Assembly (NCBI GenBank): GCA_039602395.1
Contig: JBCNJP010000025.1
Coordinates: 50,921,980-50,985,979 of the forward strand
DNA: 64,000 nucleotides
Source: Deinandra increscens subsp. villosa
Taxonomy: Eukaryota > Streptophyta > Magnoliopsida > Asterales > Asteraceae
Direction of reading: 5' to 3'
This document shows, piece after piece, positions 1 through 11,769 of this stretch. How positions within the stretch are numbered: position 1 is the first letter of the stretch; every line of letters begins with the position of its first letter. The position numbers and the translations under genes were made by a program. The notes beneath the pieces were generated by a model. It made no database searches. It saw only the letters and a program-made list of their open reading frames with translations, and was not told the DNA's origin.

Positions 1-141
1 TTAACCGGCATAATAATTACCCTGAGCGGCGTACGCAGCTTGGACGGCTGCCACATCGGCTTGCACGTGTTCGTTAATCATAGCTTGTAGTTGTGCAGGT
101 GTCATGTTAATGTTGCTCCTTCCGTGTCCTCTTCCAGACAT
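1..141 (-). pseudogene. gag: Gy1 gag, N-terminal 46 codons then stop
   Basis: Start of a Ty3/gypsy Gag read leftward. It opens with Met-Ser-Gly-Arg-Gly, the Arg/Gly-rich N-terminus common in plant gypsy Gags, then a short helical stretch ending in Asn-Tyr-Tyr-Ala-Gly. In this frame the last three bases of the window form a TAA, so the frame closes after 46 residues. A real Gag is several hundred residues long, so this is probably a nonsense-mutated copy; the continuation lies left of the window. It sits about 530 bases downstream of the primer-binding site of Gy1, the expected position. The family assignment rests on the start motif and the adjacent LTR and PBS. Confidence 0.55.
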
Positions 142-672
142 CTTGCTGGACAGTTAAAGTAGCCAGTGTTCAGTCACAGTTATACTTTATACATATCCCA
201 TAATATGTATATCAACAGTTCCCCGTTATCCCACTATTAGTCCAGAAAAATTTTCGTGCAAAATCGAGGCGTCGTCGAAGAACGTCGTAAGTCGTAAGTA
301 GTTATCGTCGAAAGTCGGCTTTCCCCATAAAAGTCACCGTCGGCGTAGTCATCGTAGTAGAAATCAGGACGTAGCGTGCAGCATCGTTTCGTTGTCGCTT
401 TCCCCCGAAGAGTGTGCGTATTAGCGTTCGCGTTTCGTATTCGTGTGTGAAAATCTTCCTAAGGTTTTCCGTTAGACTACCTAGACACGGTCTATATATA
501 TATTTATATAGATATATATACATATGAAGTATTTACTTACACAGCAGAGCGAGTATCCCAGGTTGGCACGTGAAAATTTTGTTTTGGGAATTTGTTGGTT
601 CGTTTGTAACTAAGGTTTCAAGTTGCAGTTTCCAAATCGTTTTTCAAAATGATTCCAGTTCTCTGCAACTAT
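142..672 (-). other. Gy1 untranslated leader between PBS and gag
   Basis: About 530 bases of Gy1 5' leader. No convincing coding sequence is present; short open frames here look like chance. It contains AT-rich stretches (around 490-530) and no recognisable array. Confidence 0.5.
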
Positions 673-685
673 GGCTCTGATACCA
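673..685 (-). promoter_or_regulatory. Primer-binding site of Gy1
   Basis: On the minus strand this reads TGGTATCAGAGCC, complementary to the 3' end of plant initiator Met-tRNA. It lies three bases inside the LTR edge at 689, which fixes the orientation (minus) and shows that 689-5811 is the 5' LTR of Gy1. Confidence 0.9.
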
Positions 686-688
686 ATC

Positions 689-3600
689 TGTCACACCCCC
701 AAATAACCACTAACGGGGTTTATACCGTTAAGGGGTGCGAACAAACCAGGACCACAACCATTAGTTACAAATACTAAACGAATCAGAGTTAAGTCCAATG
801 TTCATAAATACAACAGTTTAAAATACGCAGCGGAATAAAAACATAAGTCTCTTAGCACTAACCACGTGCTTTAATTACAAAACATAAATTGTCGTTAAAT
901 TCCCGAATTTAGTTTAAAATAAAAGTAAGTATCTTCTTGTGCCATGCCAACCTCCAGTGGATACTCTTCAACGATCTGCAAAAGTGAAAACCACACAAGT
1001 GTCAACCTAACGGTTGGTGAGTTCACGGTGGGCATGACATGCATTGGCCCGGTCTCATAATCGTATTCATCAACATATAAATAAGTATTAGATTTGCAAA
1101 ACATTGCCAAGTGTTGAATTACCGAATATGCACTAGTTAAGTAAAAGTTAAAGCGGTCAACCGATATTGTGACATCCGGGAATTTCAAGGTTAACTTCCG
1201 TTAGACCAATCCGTTAGTTACGTTATAAGTGTTAACTTAGTAACTAATGCTTAACTAGGCCGAATGCGTCCACGTCCTTTGGTTGATCACCGAACCCGCC
1301 CATATGTGCTATGTGTTCATTTATTGTTGTCATTATGTGCAATGTGATTTAAATGCATGATTTAATATTATGAATAGCATGACAAATTGTAAATCCTTGA
1401 TTACGTGAAAATTTGCCTAAGATGTGCAGCCAGCGAAACTACTGGGCGAAACTGTAGTGTCGCCCGGTAGCCAGCTAAGCTAATCAGTTAAAACGTGACC
1501 AGAGCTAGTTTCGCCTGGCCAGCGAAACTGCCAGCGAAACTAGCCTCTGATATAAATAAACTTAATAAACCCTAGTTTCTCCATTTGCCTCATTTCATCA
1601 CAAACACACACACACTCCTCTCTGGAACCTGGTCAGCCGAGAAGTCACCCAAGGACCAAGATCTCAGCCTCTAGACCATCATCTCATCTCATCTATCGAT
1701 TCTAGAATCAACCGTGAGTCCCAAAAACCTTTATTTGTGCCTTTTCTATATGTTTCTTCATAAAGCATGCCTAGATCTCTGTGATATGGTTAGATCTTCT
1801 GATATGTTGCTTAGGATTGCTAGAACTACCATAAAGTTGACAACTTTGCGTATGAAATCCAGCCATGATAGAGATTTATGCTATTTTAGCCATTTTAGGG
1901 TTTTATATGTATTTTGGGTGATTTGATGACAAAATGCATGTTTAAGGTGTTAAAGCTTGCTGATTTATGTTGGTAAATGCCTATGTATGGTAAATAATGG
2001 ATTGCATGTAAGATCAGAAGCTGTTAGGTTGATTTTTAGGCAAATCCGTATGTTTTTCGCGACCAGCGAAACTGTGTGTTCTCTGGGCGAAATTATCCAG
2101 CGAATTTACTTGTTCATTCAGCGACACTGTCGAGCGAAACTATAGTGTCGCTAGCGAAACTGACCCGACCAGCTCGAACGAAACTACCGAGCGAAATACC
2201 GAACGAAAGTTCAAACCAGTTTCGGGCGAAACTAGGCTAGCGAAACTGTGTCAACAGTTTCGGGCGAAACTAGCCTAGCGAAACTGTGTTATCGGGTACA
2301 GCCTAGCGAAAGTGCTGCCCGTGCACCTAGCGAAATTACCTAGCGAAACTGCTAGCGAAACTATGACCAGAACCTAAACTTGTGCAATTTGCTTGAATAT
2401 TATGCCATAACTTACATGATTTTGCTATGATGATACATGTTTGATTTCTGTAATATGTGAACCCTTGTTTATGATCAACCATCGGTATCGTGTGTCGGTA
2501 TGTCGAGTCTTAGTTGCAACGTGCTATGTTATGGGCCATAGTGACGTTAAGTTAAAGTTTAGACACAACCTAACACCTAAGACCTTAATGTGATTACTAG
2601 GTCTTCGTTAGCAAACATAAATTGGATTAACAAGTGTAGCTGAGCAACCTAAGGTGAGTTTCACAAACCCTTTACTTGTGAGCCCGTTTGGGTCACAACG
2701 AACATACTAAACGGAAAACAACGCTGACAATTTGAGGTATTGCCTAATGGGGTACCTGTTATGGAAGTTGGAGTGTTTTATGGGGAACACTTGCAACTGT
2801 CCATCCTTGGGGTTTCAAATGAAATCCGGAACCAACCATTATGACACTTAAACTCTTTTTGGGATTTCAGATGAAATCCGGAATAAACATTTTTAATATG
2901 ACTAGTGTAGGTTAAAGTCTAAACCAAATGATATCACATGATTTCTAAGGATGCTTAAAAACTTAAAGACCTCAACTTAGTACTGATGATCTGGAAAGCG
3001 AGGGGATGTTGGGTAGATCTACTGAGGGTTTGACAAACCCTGCTCCGCGGTACACAAATGTGTAGCCAACCGGCCGGGGGCCGAACGGAGTGCAATATCA
3101 GCCTGTTCTTAGTTGTGGGCATCCCAAATGGGACACAACTGGAGGCACAAACCAACGGCAAATGCCGCACTCTGTTACGTCAGCTTTCAGCCCTAGTACG
3201 ACTTCCTTAGTGCATGGAAACCGGATTAGCTACCCGCGATATCGGTTGACTGCTTTAACTTTTACATAACTAGTGCATATTCGGTAATTAAACACCTGGC
3301 AATGTTTTGCAAAATAATACTACTTATTTATATATGTTGATACATACGACTATGAGACCGGGCCAATGCATGTCATGCCCATAGTGAACTCACCAACCGT
3401 TAGGTTGACACTTGTGTGGTTTTCACTTTTGCAGATCGTTGAAGAGTATCCGTTGAAGGTTGGCATGGCACGCGAAGACTTTTACCTTCATTAAACTAAA
3501 TTGGGAATTTGAAATTGAAACAATGATTTGTAAAGCACGTGGCTAGTGCTAAGATACTGATGTTTTTAAATTCCGCTGCGTATGTTAAACTGTTTTTTTT

Positions 3601-5811
3601 TATTTATGAACATTGGACTTTACTCTGATTCGTTTAGTATTTGTAACTAATGGTTGTGGTCCTGGTCTAGTCGCGCCCCTTAACGGTATAAACTCCGTTA
3701 GTGGTTAATTGGGGGTGTGACAGATATCGCGGGTAGCTAATCCGGTTTCCATGCACTAAGGAAGTCGTACTAGGGCTGAAAGCTGAAGTAACAGAGTTCG
3801 GCATTTGCCGATGGTTGGTGCCTCCAGTTGTGTCCCTTTTGGGAGGCCCACAACTAAAACAGGCTGATATTGAACTCCGTTCGGCCTCCAACCGGTTGGT
3901 TACACATTTGTGTACCGCGGAGCAGGGTTTGTCAAACCCTCAGTAGATCTACCCAACATCCCCTCGCTTCTCAGATCAACAGTACTAGATTGAGGACTTT
4001 TAAGTTTTTAAGGCATCCTTAGAAATCATGTGATATCATTTGGTTTAGACTTTAACCTACACTAGTCATATTAAAAATGCTTATTCTGGATTTCATTTGA
4101 AATCCTAAAAAGAGTTTAAGTGTCAAAATGGTCGTTTCCGGATTTCAATTGAAACCCAAGGATGGACAGTTGCAAGTGCTCCCCATAAAACACTCCAACT
4201 TCCATAACAGGTAACCCATTTGGTAATACCTCAAAATGTCAGCGTTGTTTTTCGTTAAGTTCATTCGTTATGTCCCAAACGGGCTCACAATTAAAGGGTT
4301 AGTGAAACTCACCATAGGTTGCTCAGCTACACTTGCTAATTAATCCAATTATTGCTTAACGAAGACCTATGAACACGTTTAGGTCTTAAGTATTAGTTTT
4401 GTGTCTAATCATTAACTTATCGTCACTATGGCCCATAACATAGCACGTTGGAACTACGACACGACATAACGACACACGACACCGATGGTTGATCATAAAC
4501 AAGGGTTCACATATTACAGAAATCATAGCATGTTTCATCATAGCATAATCATGTAAGTCATAGCATAACATTCAAATAAGTTGCACAAGTTTGGGTTTAG
4601 GTCAGGTCACAGTTTCGCTAGTATAAATTCGCTAGGCAGTTTCGCTGTGTGCACGGGCAGCACTTTCGCTAGGCAATACCCGATGACACAGTTTCGCTAG
4701 GCTAGTTTCGCTCGAAACTGTTGGTACAATTTCGCTAGCCTAGTTTCGCCCGAAACTGGTTTGAACTTTCGTTCAGGGAATTTCGCTCGGTAGTTTCGTC
4801 CGAGCAGGTCTACTTGGTTTACACGGAGACACTACAGTTTCGCTACATAGTGTCGCTGAATGAAGATATACATAATTTCGCTACATAATTTCGCCCAGAG
4901 AACATGCAGTGTCGCTGGTCGCGAAAAACTCACAAATCAGCCTAAAAATCAACCTAACAGCTTTCATACTTCATGTGATTCAATATCTAGCATGCATAAT
5001 CATTTACCAACATCAAACAACAAGTTTTAACACCTTAAACATGGGTTTTCATCATCAAATCACCAAAAACACATTTTAAACCTAAAATGACTAAAATGGC
5101 ATAAATCTTCATTATGGATGGATTTCAAACGTAAAGTTGAAGACTTTATAACAGATCTAGCATCCCTAAACATTATCTCAGAAGCATACACGATTTCATG
5201 AAGGTTTGGTCATGCTTTAAAGTAAAACACATAGAAAACACATAGAAAACACATAGAAATGGTTTATGGGACTCACGGTTTGATCAAGGATCGATGGATG
5301 ATCTTCACCAACAGAAGTGATGGCTGATCTTGGTGTGTCTTGGGGCTGGTCCAGAGATTTCAGGAGAGTGTGGGTGTTTTTGGAGAAAAGGTGCAAGAAA
5401 TGGGGCTTCTAGGGTTTTATGTCCTTATATAACAGGGGCTAGTTTCGCTGGCAGTTTCGCTGGCCAAGCGAAACTGGCTCTGTAAGTCTGTGGTTTGGCT
5501 ACCGGGCGACACTATAGTTTCGCCCGTACTTTCGCTGGAAACCAAAAGTGACCAGTTTACATTTTTAAGCAAGATAAGCACGGTTCATGAATTGTCATGC
5601 TATTCATAATACTAAATCATGTATTTAAATCACATTGCACATAATAGCTATAAATAAATGAACACATAACACATATGGGCGGGTTCGGTGATCAACCAAA
5701 GGTCGTGGACGTATTCGGCCTAGTTAAGCATTAGTTACTAAGTTAACACTCATAACGTAACTAACGGAGATTGTCTAACGGGAGTTAACCTTGGAATTCT
5801 CGCATGTCACA
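689..5811 (-). mobile_element. Gy1: Ty3/gypsy 5' LTR, interrupted by solo LTR Gy2
   Basis: A long terminal repeat on the minus strand. It begins TGTGACA at 5811 and ends GGTGTGACA at 689, next to the PBS. Removing Gy2 and one copy of its target duplication (1168-3727) leaves about 2563 bases, matching the 2555 of Gy2. A TATA box (TATATAAG, minus, about 5424-5431) is preceded by palindromic repeats of AGTTTCGCT/AGCGAAACT (5440-5540) and followed by a second array (about 4600-4930). The LTR ends and leader suggest the same broad lineage as G, whose pol ends in a chromodomain-like segment; the chromovirus (Tekay-like) label is inference. It is inserted into the gag of element C; the right flank begins at 5812. 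Confidence 0.85.
1168..3722 (+). mobile_element. Gy2: solo Ty3/gypsy LTR, same family as Gy1, opposite orientation
   Basis: A complete LTR from TGTGACA (1168) to GGTGTGACA (3722) with no internal element region. It is flanked by a perfect 5-base target duplication GATAT (1163-1167 and 3723-3727), so it is a genuine insertion later reduced to a solo LTR, presumably by LTR-LTR recombination. A TATA box (TATAAATA) lies at 1551-1558, directly after AGCGAAACT palindromic repeats (1430-1545). A second array of the same word fills 2050-2370. Each half pairs with Gy1 sequence in inverted orientation. The short open frames inside it look non-coding. Confidence 0.92.
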
Positions 5812-5812
5812 C

Positions 5813-8362
5813 GAAAAGTGGGAGAATTTTGTTATGATGTTGACTACTGATCCAAACTACTCAAGTTGGACATTCAATCAATTGATAAGAAAATTGTAGC
5901 TCATGAAATGGAACTGCTTGTGAAAAAGTCAGTAACTCCGTCTTTTCAGAATCCTGAAGTATACTTTGGGGAAAATTTTGCTACTATGCATGCTAAAGCA
6001 AAGTCACATTCTCATTCAAACATTAATCCACCTCCAACAACTTTTCTTGCTGGAAAATCTGACAATACTAGTTACTCTCCAGGTTGCAGTTTTACCATTC
6101 CTGATAAATCAACAAATAATTCTCGTCATGTTAAATCAACTGAAGATTTAGCTGCTTTGTTATCAGCTCTTATATCATCTTCTTCTGGCTCTATACTTGA
6201 TCAAATTAGTGAAACTAATTTGTACCCTAATGACATAAATCAGTTGGATGACGATCAATTGAATAAACTCGATCTGGAATGGCAGTTTGCTATGGTAGTG
6301 GACAGAGGAAGGAGATTCGTGTAGAAACATGGCAAAACATGTATTTTTCAGGGAGGAAAACTTGGTCGGGATAAGTAGAAACTTAAATGTTTCAAATGTT
6401 CCAAATTTAGACATTTTGCTCGAGAATGCAAGCAAACTTCTTCTAAACCAAGTACTTTGGATAATTATAATCATAATAAAGATGCAAAAGCACTGGTGGC
6501 CGAGGAAAATTATGATTGGGCTGCAGAGTATCCTGATGAATCTGCATTTTTAGTTCACTCTCCAGAAAATTATGCATTGATGGCTACTATGCAAGTTGAA
6601 TCAAGTGATTCGAACCTCAAACAAGTGAGTCTGAAACAAGTGATTCTGAAGCTAATGGTCATGAGTCAACATGTGAATTTTGTGCTAAAAAAGATATAAA
6701 ATTCAAGAATTGATTCAAGAGAAAGAAGGTTTGGTTGTTTGTATGAAGACAAAGGAAGAAGAATTAGAAAGTCTGAAGAAGACGTTTGAGGATTCTGATG
6801 AGATTCTCAAGATAAATGAGAATTTAGTTAAAGAAAAGAATGTTTTGATGGAAGAGTTTGTTGAGCTTCAGACTAAATTGGATGAGGTGGTTAGTGCAGA
6901 TCAAGCACAGATTTTGAAGTTACAAACTAAAAATGAAGAGTTGGCTAAAAGTGTTGAAAAATGGGAAACTGAAGCAAATGATATAATTGAAGATTTCGAT
7001 AATCTGTTTAAGAAGTCAACAGCCAGGGTGGAATCTCTTACAAAGACTAATGATGAACTTCAAAAGGCTCTTGATGAAGTTACTATTTTGGAAAGTAATC
7101 ATCAGGAGGAACATTCAAAATTACTAGACAGAGTCGCAAGCTTTACGCATGACAACAAATTATTGACAAGAAATATTGGAATTTATGAAGAGCGGGTGAA
7201 AACAAATTACACAAGAAGTGTATGATGCACATGATCAGATGAGACAAGCCAAGTTTCTGTCTAACCAAGCTTCGGAACAGTTAATTGAATCGGATAAAGC
7301 GTTGGGAGAAGCTCAAAAGAAGATATCATATTTAAATGTTGAAGTTTTGGATCTTAATCGAATGGTGAACAACGTGATAAATTCACATTCATTTGCAAGT
7401 TATTTGTGTCAGGATGACAACTTCAAAAGGGTGTTTGGAGGAGAAGAATTCAATCAAGTTCCAGATCCTGTGATTCAATCTGATGCTTTAGCTGATGTTC
7501 ATTCTTCTGATGTAACTGGAGATTATTCTGAATTTGTTTCTGAGAAATATGAAAAGAAAAAGTCAAAGAAGAAAGAGGAGAAAGAGAAAATGTGGTTGAA
7601 ATATCCACATCAAAGTTTTTTCTGGTGGGTTTATAGCAGATACGAGTGTTCTTTCTATAGAAAAACACAATGAAAAAGATGCGAAGAGAGTGATTGAAGA
7701 AAAAGCTATTGCTAAGTTGGTTGAAGCCAACAAGTTGAAGGATATCAAAGCTGTATTTTCTCAAATGGCTAATGATGGTGTTTCTGGTTCTCAAGCTGAA
7801 TCGTCAAAATCTGGTTCCAAACGTTCCGGGTTGGGAAACAATTTTATCAAAGCTGTATTAAGAAGGAAAAGAAGGATACCCGTTTAGAACAAATTTATCA
7901 TCTAGCCCAGGTGTTCATCTCAACAATGGAAAAAGGTTTCGGGGGAAAGCAACAGAAGAAGAATTCATCTGCAAGTTCTTCAAGAGATGGTCAAAGGATC
8001 AACAATTATTCTTCTTCTGGTTCAAATGCTACTCCACAAAGTCCTACTTCCAAATAGGTGCATTCTAACCGATTTCAATGCTTTGATGATTTTAGTGATG
8101 ACTTTGATTCTGATTGTGTATTTCAGGAAACCAAAAATCTAAGCGATCATATCGCTTGTGCTATCATTGTCGCCAACGTGGCCACATTGCACACGATTGT
8201 CCTGAAGTCGCACAAAAATATTTTTCTGGAAAAACTGCCACGATAATTGATGAATCAGGCATAATTTTTACTAAGTCACCATCATCTAAAACAAAGTCTA
8301 AAACGAAACAATTTTTCAAATTTGATTCTAGTGTTGGTGGGTTATCACAGGATGATGATTAA
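5813..8362 (+). pseudogene. gag: Element C gag (copia UBN2-type), decayed
   Basis: The C-terminal two thirds of a copia Gag broken by frameshifts and stops. It starts mid-protein at a Lys-Trp-Glu-Asn segment that aligns with the Gag of element B (B about 17645). In order: capsid C-terminal part, a first CCHC zinc knuckle (CFKCSKFRHFAREC, 6388-6429), a Lys/Glu-rich coiled coil (about 6710-7350), a basic Ser-rich linker, and a second CCHC knuckle (CYHCRQRGHIAHDC, 8159-8200). Frames change several times (near 5860, 6330, 6700, 7220, 7680 and 7890), so it cannot encode a working Gag. The role in intact relatives is to form the particle and bind the RNA. The 5' part is separated by the Gy1 insertion. 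Confidence 0.8.
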
Positions 8363-9144
8363 GTGAAAACTAAAAAGGTAAAAATGCAGTGGCGACCTAA
8401 GATGGTCAGCAGGGCTACAAATGATTTTGTTGAAGACACTGGTCGACCAGAAGCTGTGTGCTTCGGGTCATTTGACTACTAATCATTTAAACCAGTGTGC
8501 AGGGTAATTCAAGAAGACCTGTCGGTGATTGTGAAGTTCAAGCTTCAAGTAGTTGCTGATAGTGGAGTTTCCTGCTTAACTTAAATTGAATGCTTCATAT
8601 TTCAAAATTGAAACTTTTTCTAAAATCTAAACGGAAACGGTATCAGTATCGATTGGTCAATTCTCTTTTGTTTACATTCTGTATGTAGTTTAGGGAAGAA
8701 AACTGAAAAACCAAAAGTAATGTCTTTGTATTTTTGTTAAAATGAAAATCCAAAAATAGAGTTTTATTTTAAGGGGGAGTAAAACGGAAAAATACAAAAA
8801 CATTGAAAAATAGAAAAGTACAAAAACATTGAAAAATGAGAAATTGATTCGACATGATTGGGAAATGATGGTACATTGGCTTACATGTCTGACTCATGAA
8901 TAAAATAGATGAAAAATCCATAGGATCATTGTTCAATATGCTTGGTAGGCTCGGCATTAAATCAGAAAGTATACAGATGTGGTAAACACATTAAATACTA
9001 ATGTTTGACCAAGTGGACAATATCTTGATGTGTATCTCATGGTATCAAGAAAAAGATATGTGAAAAAGAGAAAATTGAGAAGTCACTGTGTATATATGTG
9101 TTCATTTTGCAAAGATTTAAACTTGTTTGATTTTCTTTATTTTT
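8363..9144 (+). other. Element C post-gag non-coding region
   Basis: After the gag stop a short stretch resembles a Gag tail (around 8385-8480, also present in B), but pol does not follow. A PPT-like AAGGGGGAGT lies at 8771-8780. Closely similar sequence follows gag in element B (about 33060-33550), so it is a conserved non-coding segment, not decayed coding DNA. Confidence 0.55.
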
Positions 9145-9384
9145 TCAAACGACCGGACTTTCTTTGCATGTCCACAAGACCGACCAGATTGTTGTTCGTT
9201 TGACGTTTTGCTTTATTTTCTTTGGTGTTTCGTATAACTCATCGGACTTTATCCGCGTGTACGGGAGTACCGACCTGATTGTTGTTGGGTTATACAACTT
9301 CAACTTGTTTTTATTTTCTTATTTTGTTAAGTTTGAGGCCTTATCTACGTATCGAAAGATCGACCTTAAGGTAGACGATTTAAC
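9145..9384 (+). other. Element C triple hairpin array (putative cis-acting RNA structure)
   Basis: Three consecutive stem-loops in the transcript sense. c1: TCAAACGA (9145-9152) pairs with TCGTTTGA (9196-9203). c2: GTATAACTCA (9232-9241) pairs with TGGGTTATAC (9286-9295), with one G-T wobble. c3: GTTAAGTT (9326-9333) pairs with GATTTAAC (9377-9384). The cores share CGGACTTT...GCRTG...ACCGACC. The same three-part arrangement follows gag in B and pol in A. An open frame crosses this stretch but has no protein signature. Function is unknown; packaging, dimerisation or nuclear export are possibilities. Confidence 0.7.
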
Positions 9385-10231
9385 GTTCTTATTTCTTTTT
9401 GCATGGAACCCAGTTGACTGAATTATGAATACAATCATTATGTGTTAAATCACAAATGAAATCACAAAATGTGATAAGCAAATACATGTCTGAGTATGTC
9501 TGATAGTGTAGGGTACACTGGTCAAAGCAAATCTAATCAATACAATAACATATCCAGATGTTATGAGTATGATTGTGCCTGAGTTTAAGATGGACAAATT
9601 ATAACAGCAATCGACATGACTTGTGTGCTGAAGTAATTGAAATTGAAGTGTAGTTCAGCATGTCTTGTCCAATATGATCCCAAGTTGTGATCTTTCTCGC
9701 AAAAGACAAAAATTGTGCCTGATTCTGTATTGCATTTATGTTTCATATCTGAAAAATCCAAAAAGATTTTAGGTGTGGTTTAGCATAAACTTAGAAAAGT
9801 CAAAAAGATTTTCGGTGTGTTTTGATATAAAGTTCTAAAAAGCCAAAAAGATTTTGTTTCTTATTCGTTTTCGACAGATCGATACACGATACAAAATTGT
9901 GATTTCAAAACTATATCTTGGATTCTCGATGAGAAGTTTTGCACCAAGATTAAATTAAATTTTCAAATGAAAAGAAAGCCGCGTTTCTGTCTTCTAAAAT
10001 TGCAAGTTATTATGTGTGACGAGACTCAAGCTAGGTGAAAGGGGGAGTATGTAATATTTTTCACAAATGGATCTTGAAGTTCAGAGATTGTTCAAGATTG
10101 ATCCAGCCATGCAAGATCTATTTCTGACAAAAGTTCAAGTTGAAGATTGGACGCAACGATGCTGAAGATTGAAGATTGAAGTTTTGTTAGATAGATAGAT
10201 ATCTAGATACACTACACGTTAAGGGGGAGTT
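9385..10231 (+). other. Element C 3' untranslated region with polypurine tracts
   Basis: AT-rich non-coding region colinear with B 33792-34525. It includes a GGGGGAG tract at 10038-10048 and the true polypurine tract at 10221-10231, directly abutting the LTR. Repeated PPT-like tracts in the 3' region are an established trait of Sireviruses. Confidence 0.6.
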
Positions 10232-10595
10232 TGTTAGAGCATATTTCTATGCTACCGTTGTGTCTCGTGTGTTGTATCTAGACTAGAGCATCTTTGTGAG
10301 TCATATATTCAACTACCAAGATGGGCGTACCATATGGTCCGTCGTACCAGTTGGTACGGGCGTACCAACTGGTTCGCCAGGTGGTACGCCGGCCAGTATG
10401 TAAGTGACTATAAATAGTTCATGTTAGAGAGAGCTTAGTAGTTCTGTCATTCTCATCTTCTTAATTGTGTGTAACTCAGCGTGTTTCTCTCTCTAGCTTG
10501 TAAAGTCTTAGTGAATCAATAAAGCAAAGCTTTATTTACATCCGTGTTCATCGATTAACCAAATCATGCAGTAGTAAGATCCTTCCGTGGTTTCA
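10232..10595 (+). mobile_element. Element C 3' LTR
   Basis: It starts TGTTAGAGC right after the polypurine tract and ends TTTCA (364 bases); the end is inferred by analogy with the LTR of B. A TATA-like CTATAAATAG lies about 200 bases in. Just upstream of it are palindromes built from CGTACCA/TGGTACG (about 10325-10395), the type of repeated palindrome known upstream of the TATA box in Sireviruses. Confidence 0.75.
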
Positions 10596-10747
10596 CAGCT
10601 ATATTTTTTAAATTTTTGCCCTTCTCAGTATTCTAAGTAAGAAAAGATCTAATCACACATCCTTTGTTTGTTCAGTTTAAAGTTGACTTATTTTGAACCT
10701 CGAGTACATCATTATCTCTGTTCACACGGATATTTGATGGCGCTCAA

Positions 10748-10923
10748 AGAGACTCATTTGTTTTGCTTACGCAAAGACCTTGAGTTCTCTTCCATCCTTC
10801 ATAATAAATCTGAGACACATCTGCTATGCGAAAGAATTGACCTTGTGTTCTCTTGCATCTATCATTCCATCAAATAAAGTGAGAGGTCATCTGCTGAGGG
10901 AACTCTGAATTTGACGCTCTCAC
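10748..10923 (+). other. Element E triple hairpin array
   Basis: Three stem-loops in transcript sense. e1: AGAGACTCA (10748-10756) with TGAGTTCTCT (10781-10790). e2: GAGACACA (10812-10819) with TGTGTTCTC (10844-10852). e3: GTGAGAG (10879-10885) with CTCTCAC (10917-10923). The core of e1 (TTTTGCTTACGCAAAGACC) is identical to that of the matching hairpin in F, while the outer stem differs in both arms and still pairs. This compensatory pattern argues for selection on RNA structure. Confidence 0.7.
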
Positions 10924-11769
10924 CCCGCCAAAAATACTCATTTATTGTCATAAATGAAGGGATAAACACGAGTTTATGACTATACCATGAAATAAGTCAC
11001 TTAACACTCAAGAAAAGGGGGAACGATTACTTTTAAATGTGTGATTAAATCTGAAAAGCTACTTGACGATTGGTAGAATACTGTTAACTCTCACCAATAA
11101 GGAGCTCACAATTATTTCTCTAATCTGGACAAAACATGATAAATACATCACATAAATATGTTGAAAATTACCATGTATGAGCTTAAGTGGTTAAATAATA
11201 CCGGCAGTCAGTCTTAGGTTACTTGATATGAGAGGTGATTTGAATTATAGGTGTTTTGATCACGTAATAACCGGTATGATTCTAAACATAGTCTGACCAT
11301 AACCATGCAAAAATATGTGATTTGTATGTACTTACTTGAATTTAAATAAGTATAGCTGAATCAATGCCAAAGTGCTTAAATTTCCAAGTTTGGGAAAAAT
11401 TGACCAACTTGTGCAAAAGTCAAACTTTGTGTTGGTGTAAAATTGACCAACTTAAATGAAAATGAATTCTTGAGTCTACTGAAAAATTGACTGTCCGACT
11501 CGAATGAAAATGAGTTTTTAAGTGTTAAGCGAAAAATTAACCAGCTAAAACTCAAACTTTGGTGTTTGTTGAAAAATAATCAAAATTGGTGAAATTGTCA
11601 AGTAGTGAGCTTTTATTAACAATATTTATCTTCCTGGTAGGTATTGTGCAGGCATGACGGTGTTTATTTGTCAAATTCAAGTTTGAGTGCAAAGTTCCAG
11701 TTTATAAAAGTTTTCATAGTTGAAAATCTATTTTCCATAGAAAATTTTATGTCTTTCTGAAAAATTGCA
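10924..11769 (+). other. Element E post-hairpin spacer
   Basis: Non-coding, AT-rich, alignable with F in opposite orientation. It includes a PPT-like AAAAGGGGGAA at 11013-11023. No reading frame of note. Confidence 0.5.

Larger units (their letters stand above)
5812..10595 (+). mobile_element. Element C: gag-only Sirevirus-type copia element, 3' part
   Basis: The visible 3' part of a copia element on the plus strand; its 5' LTR and gag start lie left of the window beyond Gy1. Order: decayed gag (5813-8362), non-coding 3' region with G-rich PPT-like tracts (8771-8780, 10038-10048), three hairpins (9145-9384), final polypurine tract (10221-10231) and 3' LTR (10232-10595). No protease, integrase, RT or RNase H is present between gag and the 3' LTR. 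The same plan occurs in element B, so lack of pol is a family trait rather than a local deletion. C appears to be inserted in E; the right flank starts at 10596. Confidence 0.8.

Noticed and set aside
895..1188. 97-codon minus-strand frame at 895-1188
   Set aside because: It straddles the Gy1/Gy2 junction, so it is an accident of the insertion.
4639..4930. TTTCGCT repeats as E2F binding sites
   Set aside because: A few variants (TTTCGCCC) fit the loose E2F consensus, but the dominant TTTCGCTG form does not.
689..5811. Large inverted repeat that could be the terminal inverted repeats of a DNA transposon
   Set aside because: Explained by a solo LTR (TG...CA ends, GATAT duplication) nested in reverse inside an older LTR of the same family.
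9164..9421. 85-codon frame over the C hairpins
   Set aside because: It crosses a structured repeat region, has low-complexity hydrophobic content and no homologue in B in frame; the RNA-structure explanation is better.
10748..10923. Hairpins as microRNA precursors or transcription terminators
   Set aside because: Stems of 6-10 pairs with short loops are too short for plant miRNA precursors, and rho-independent terminators do not apply to plant nuclear genes.
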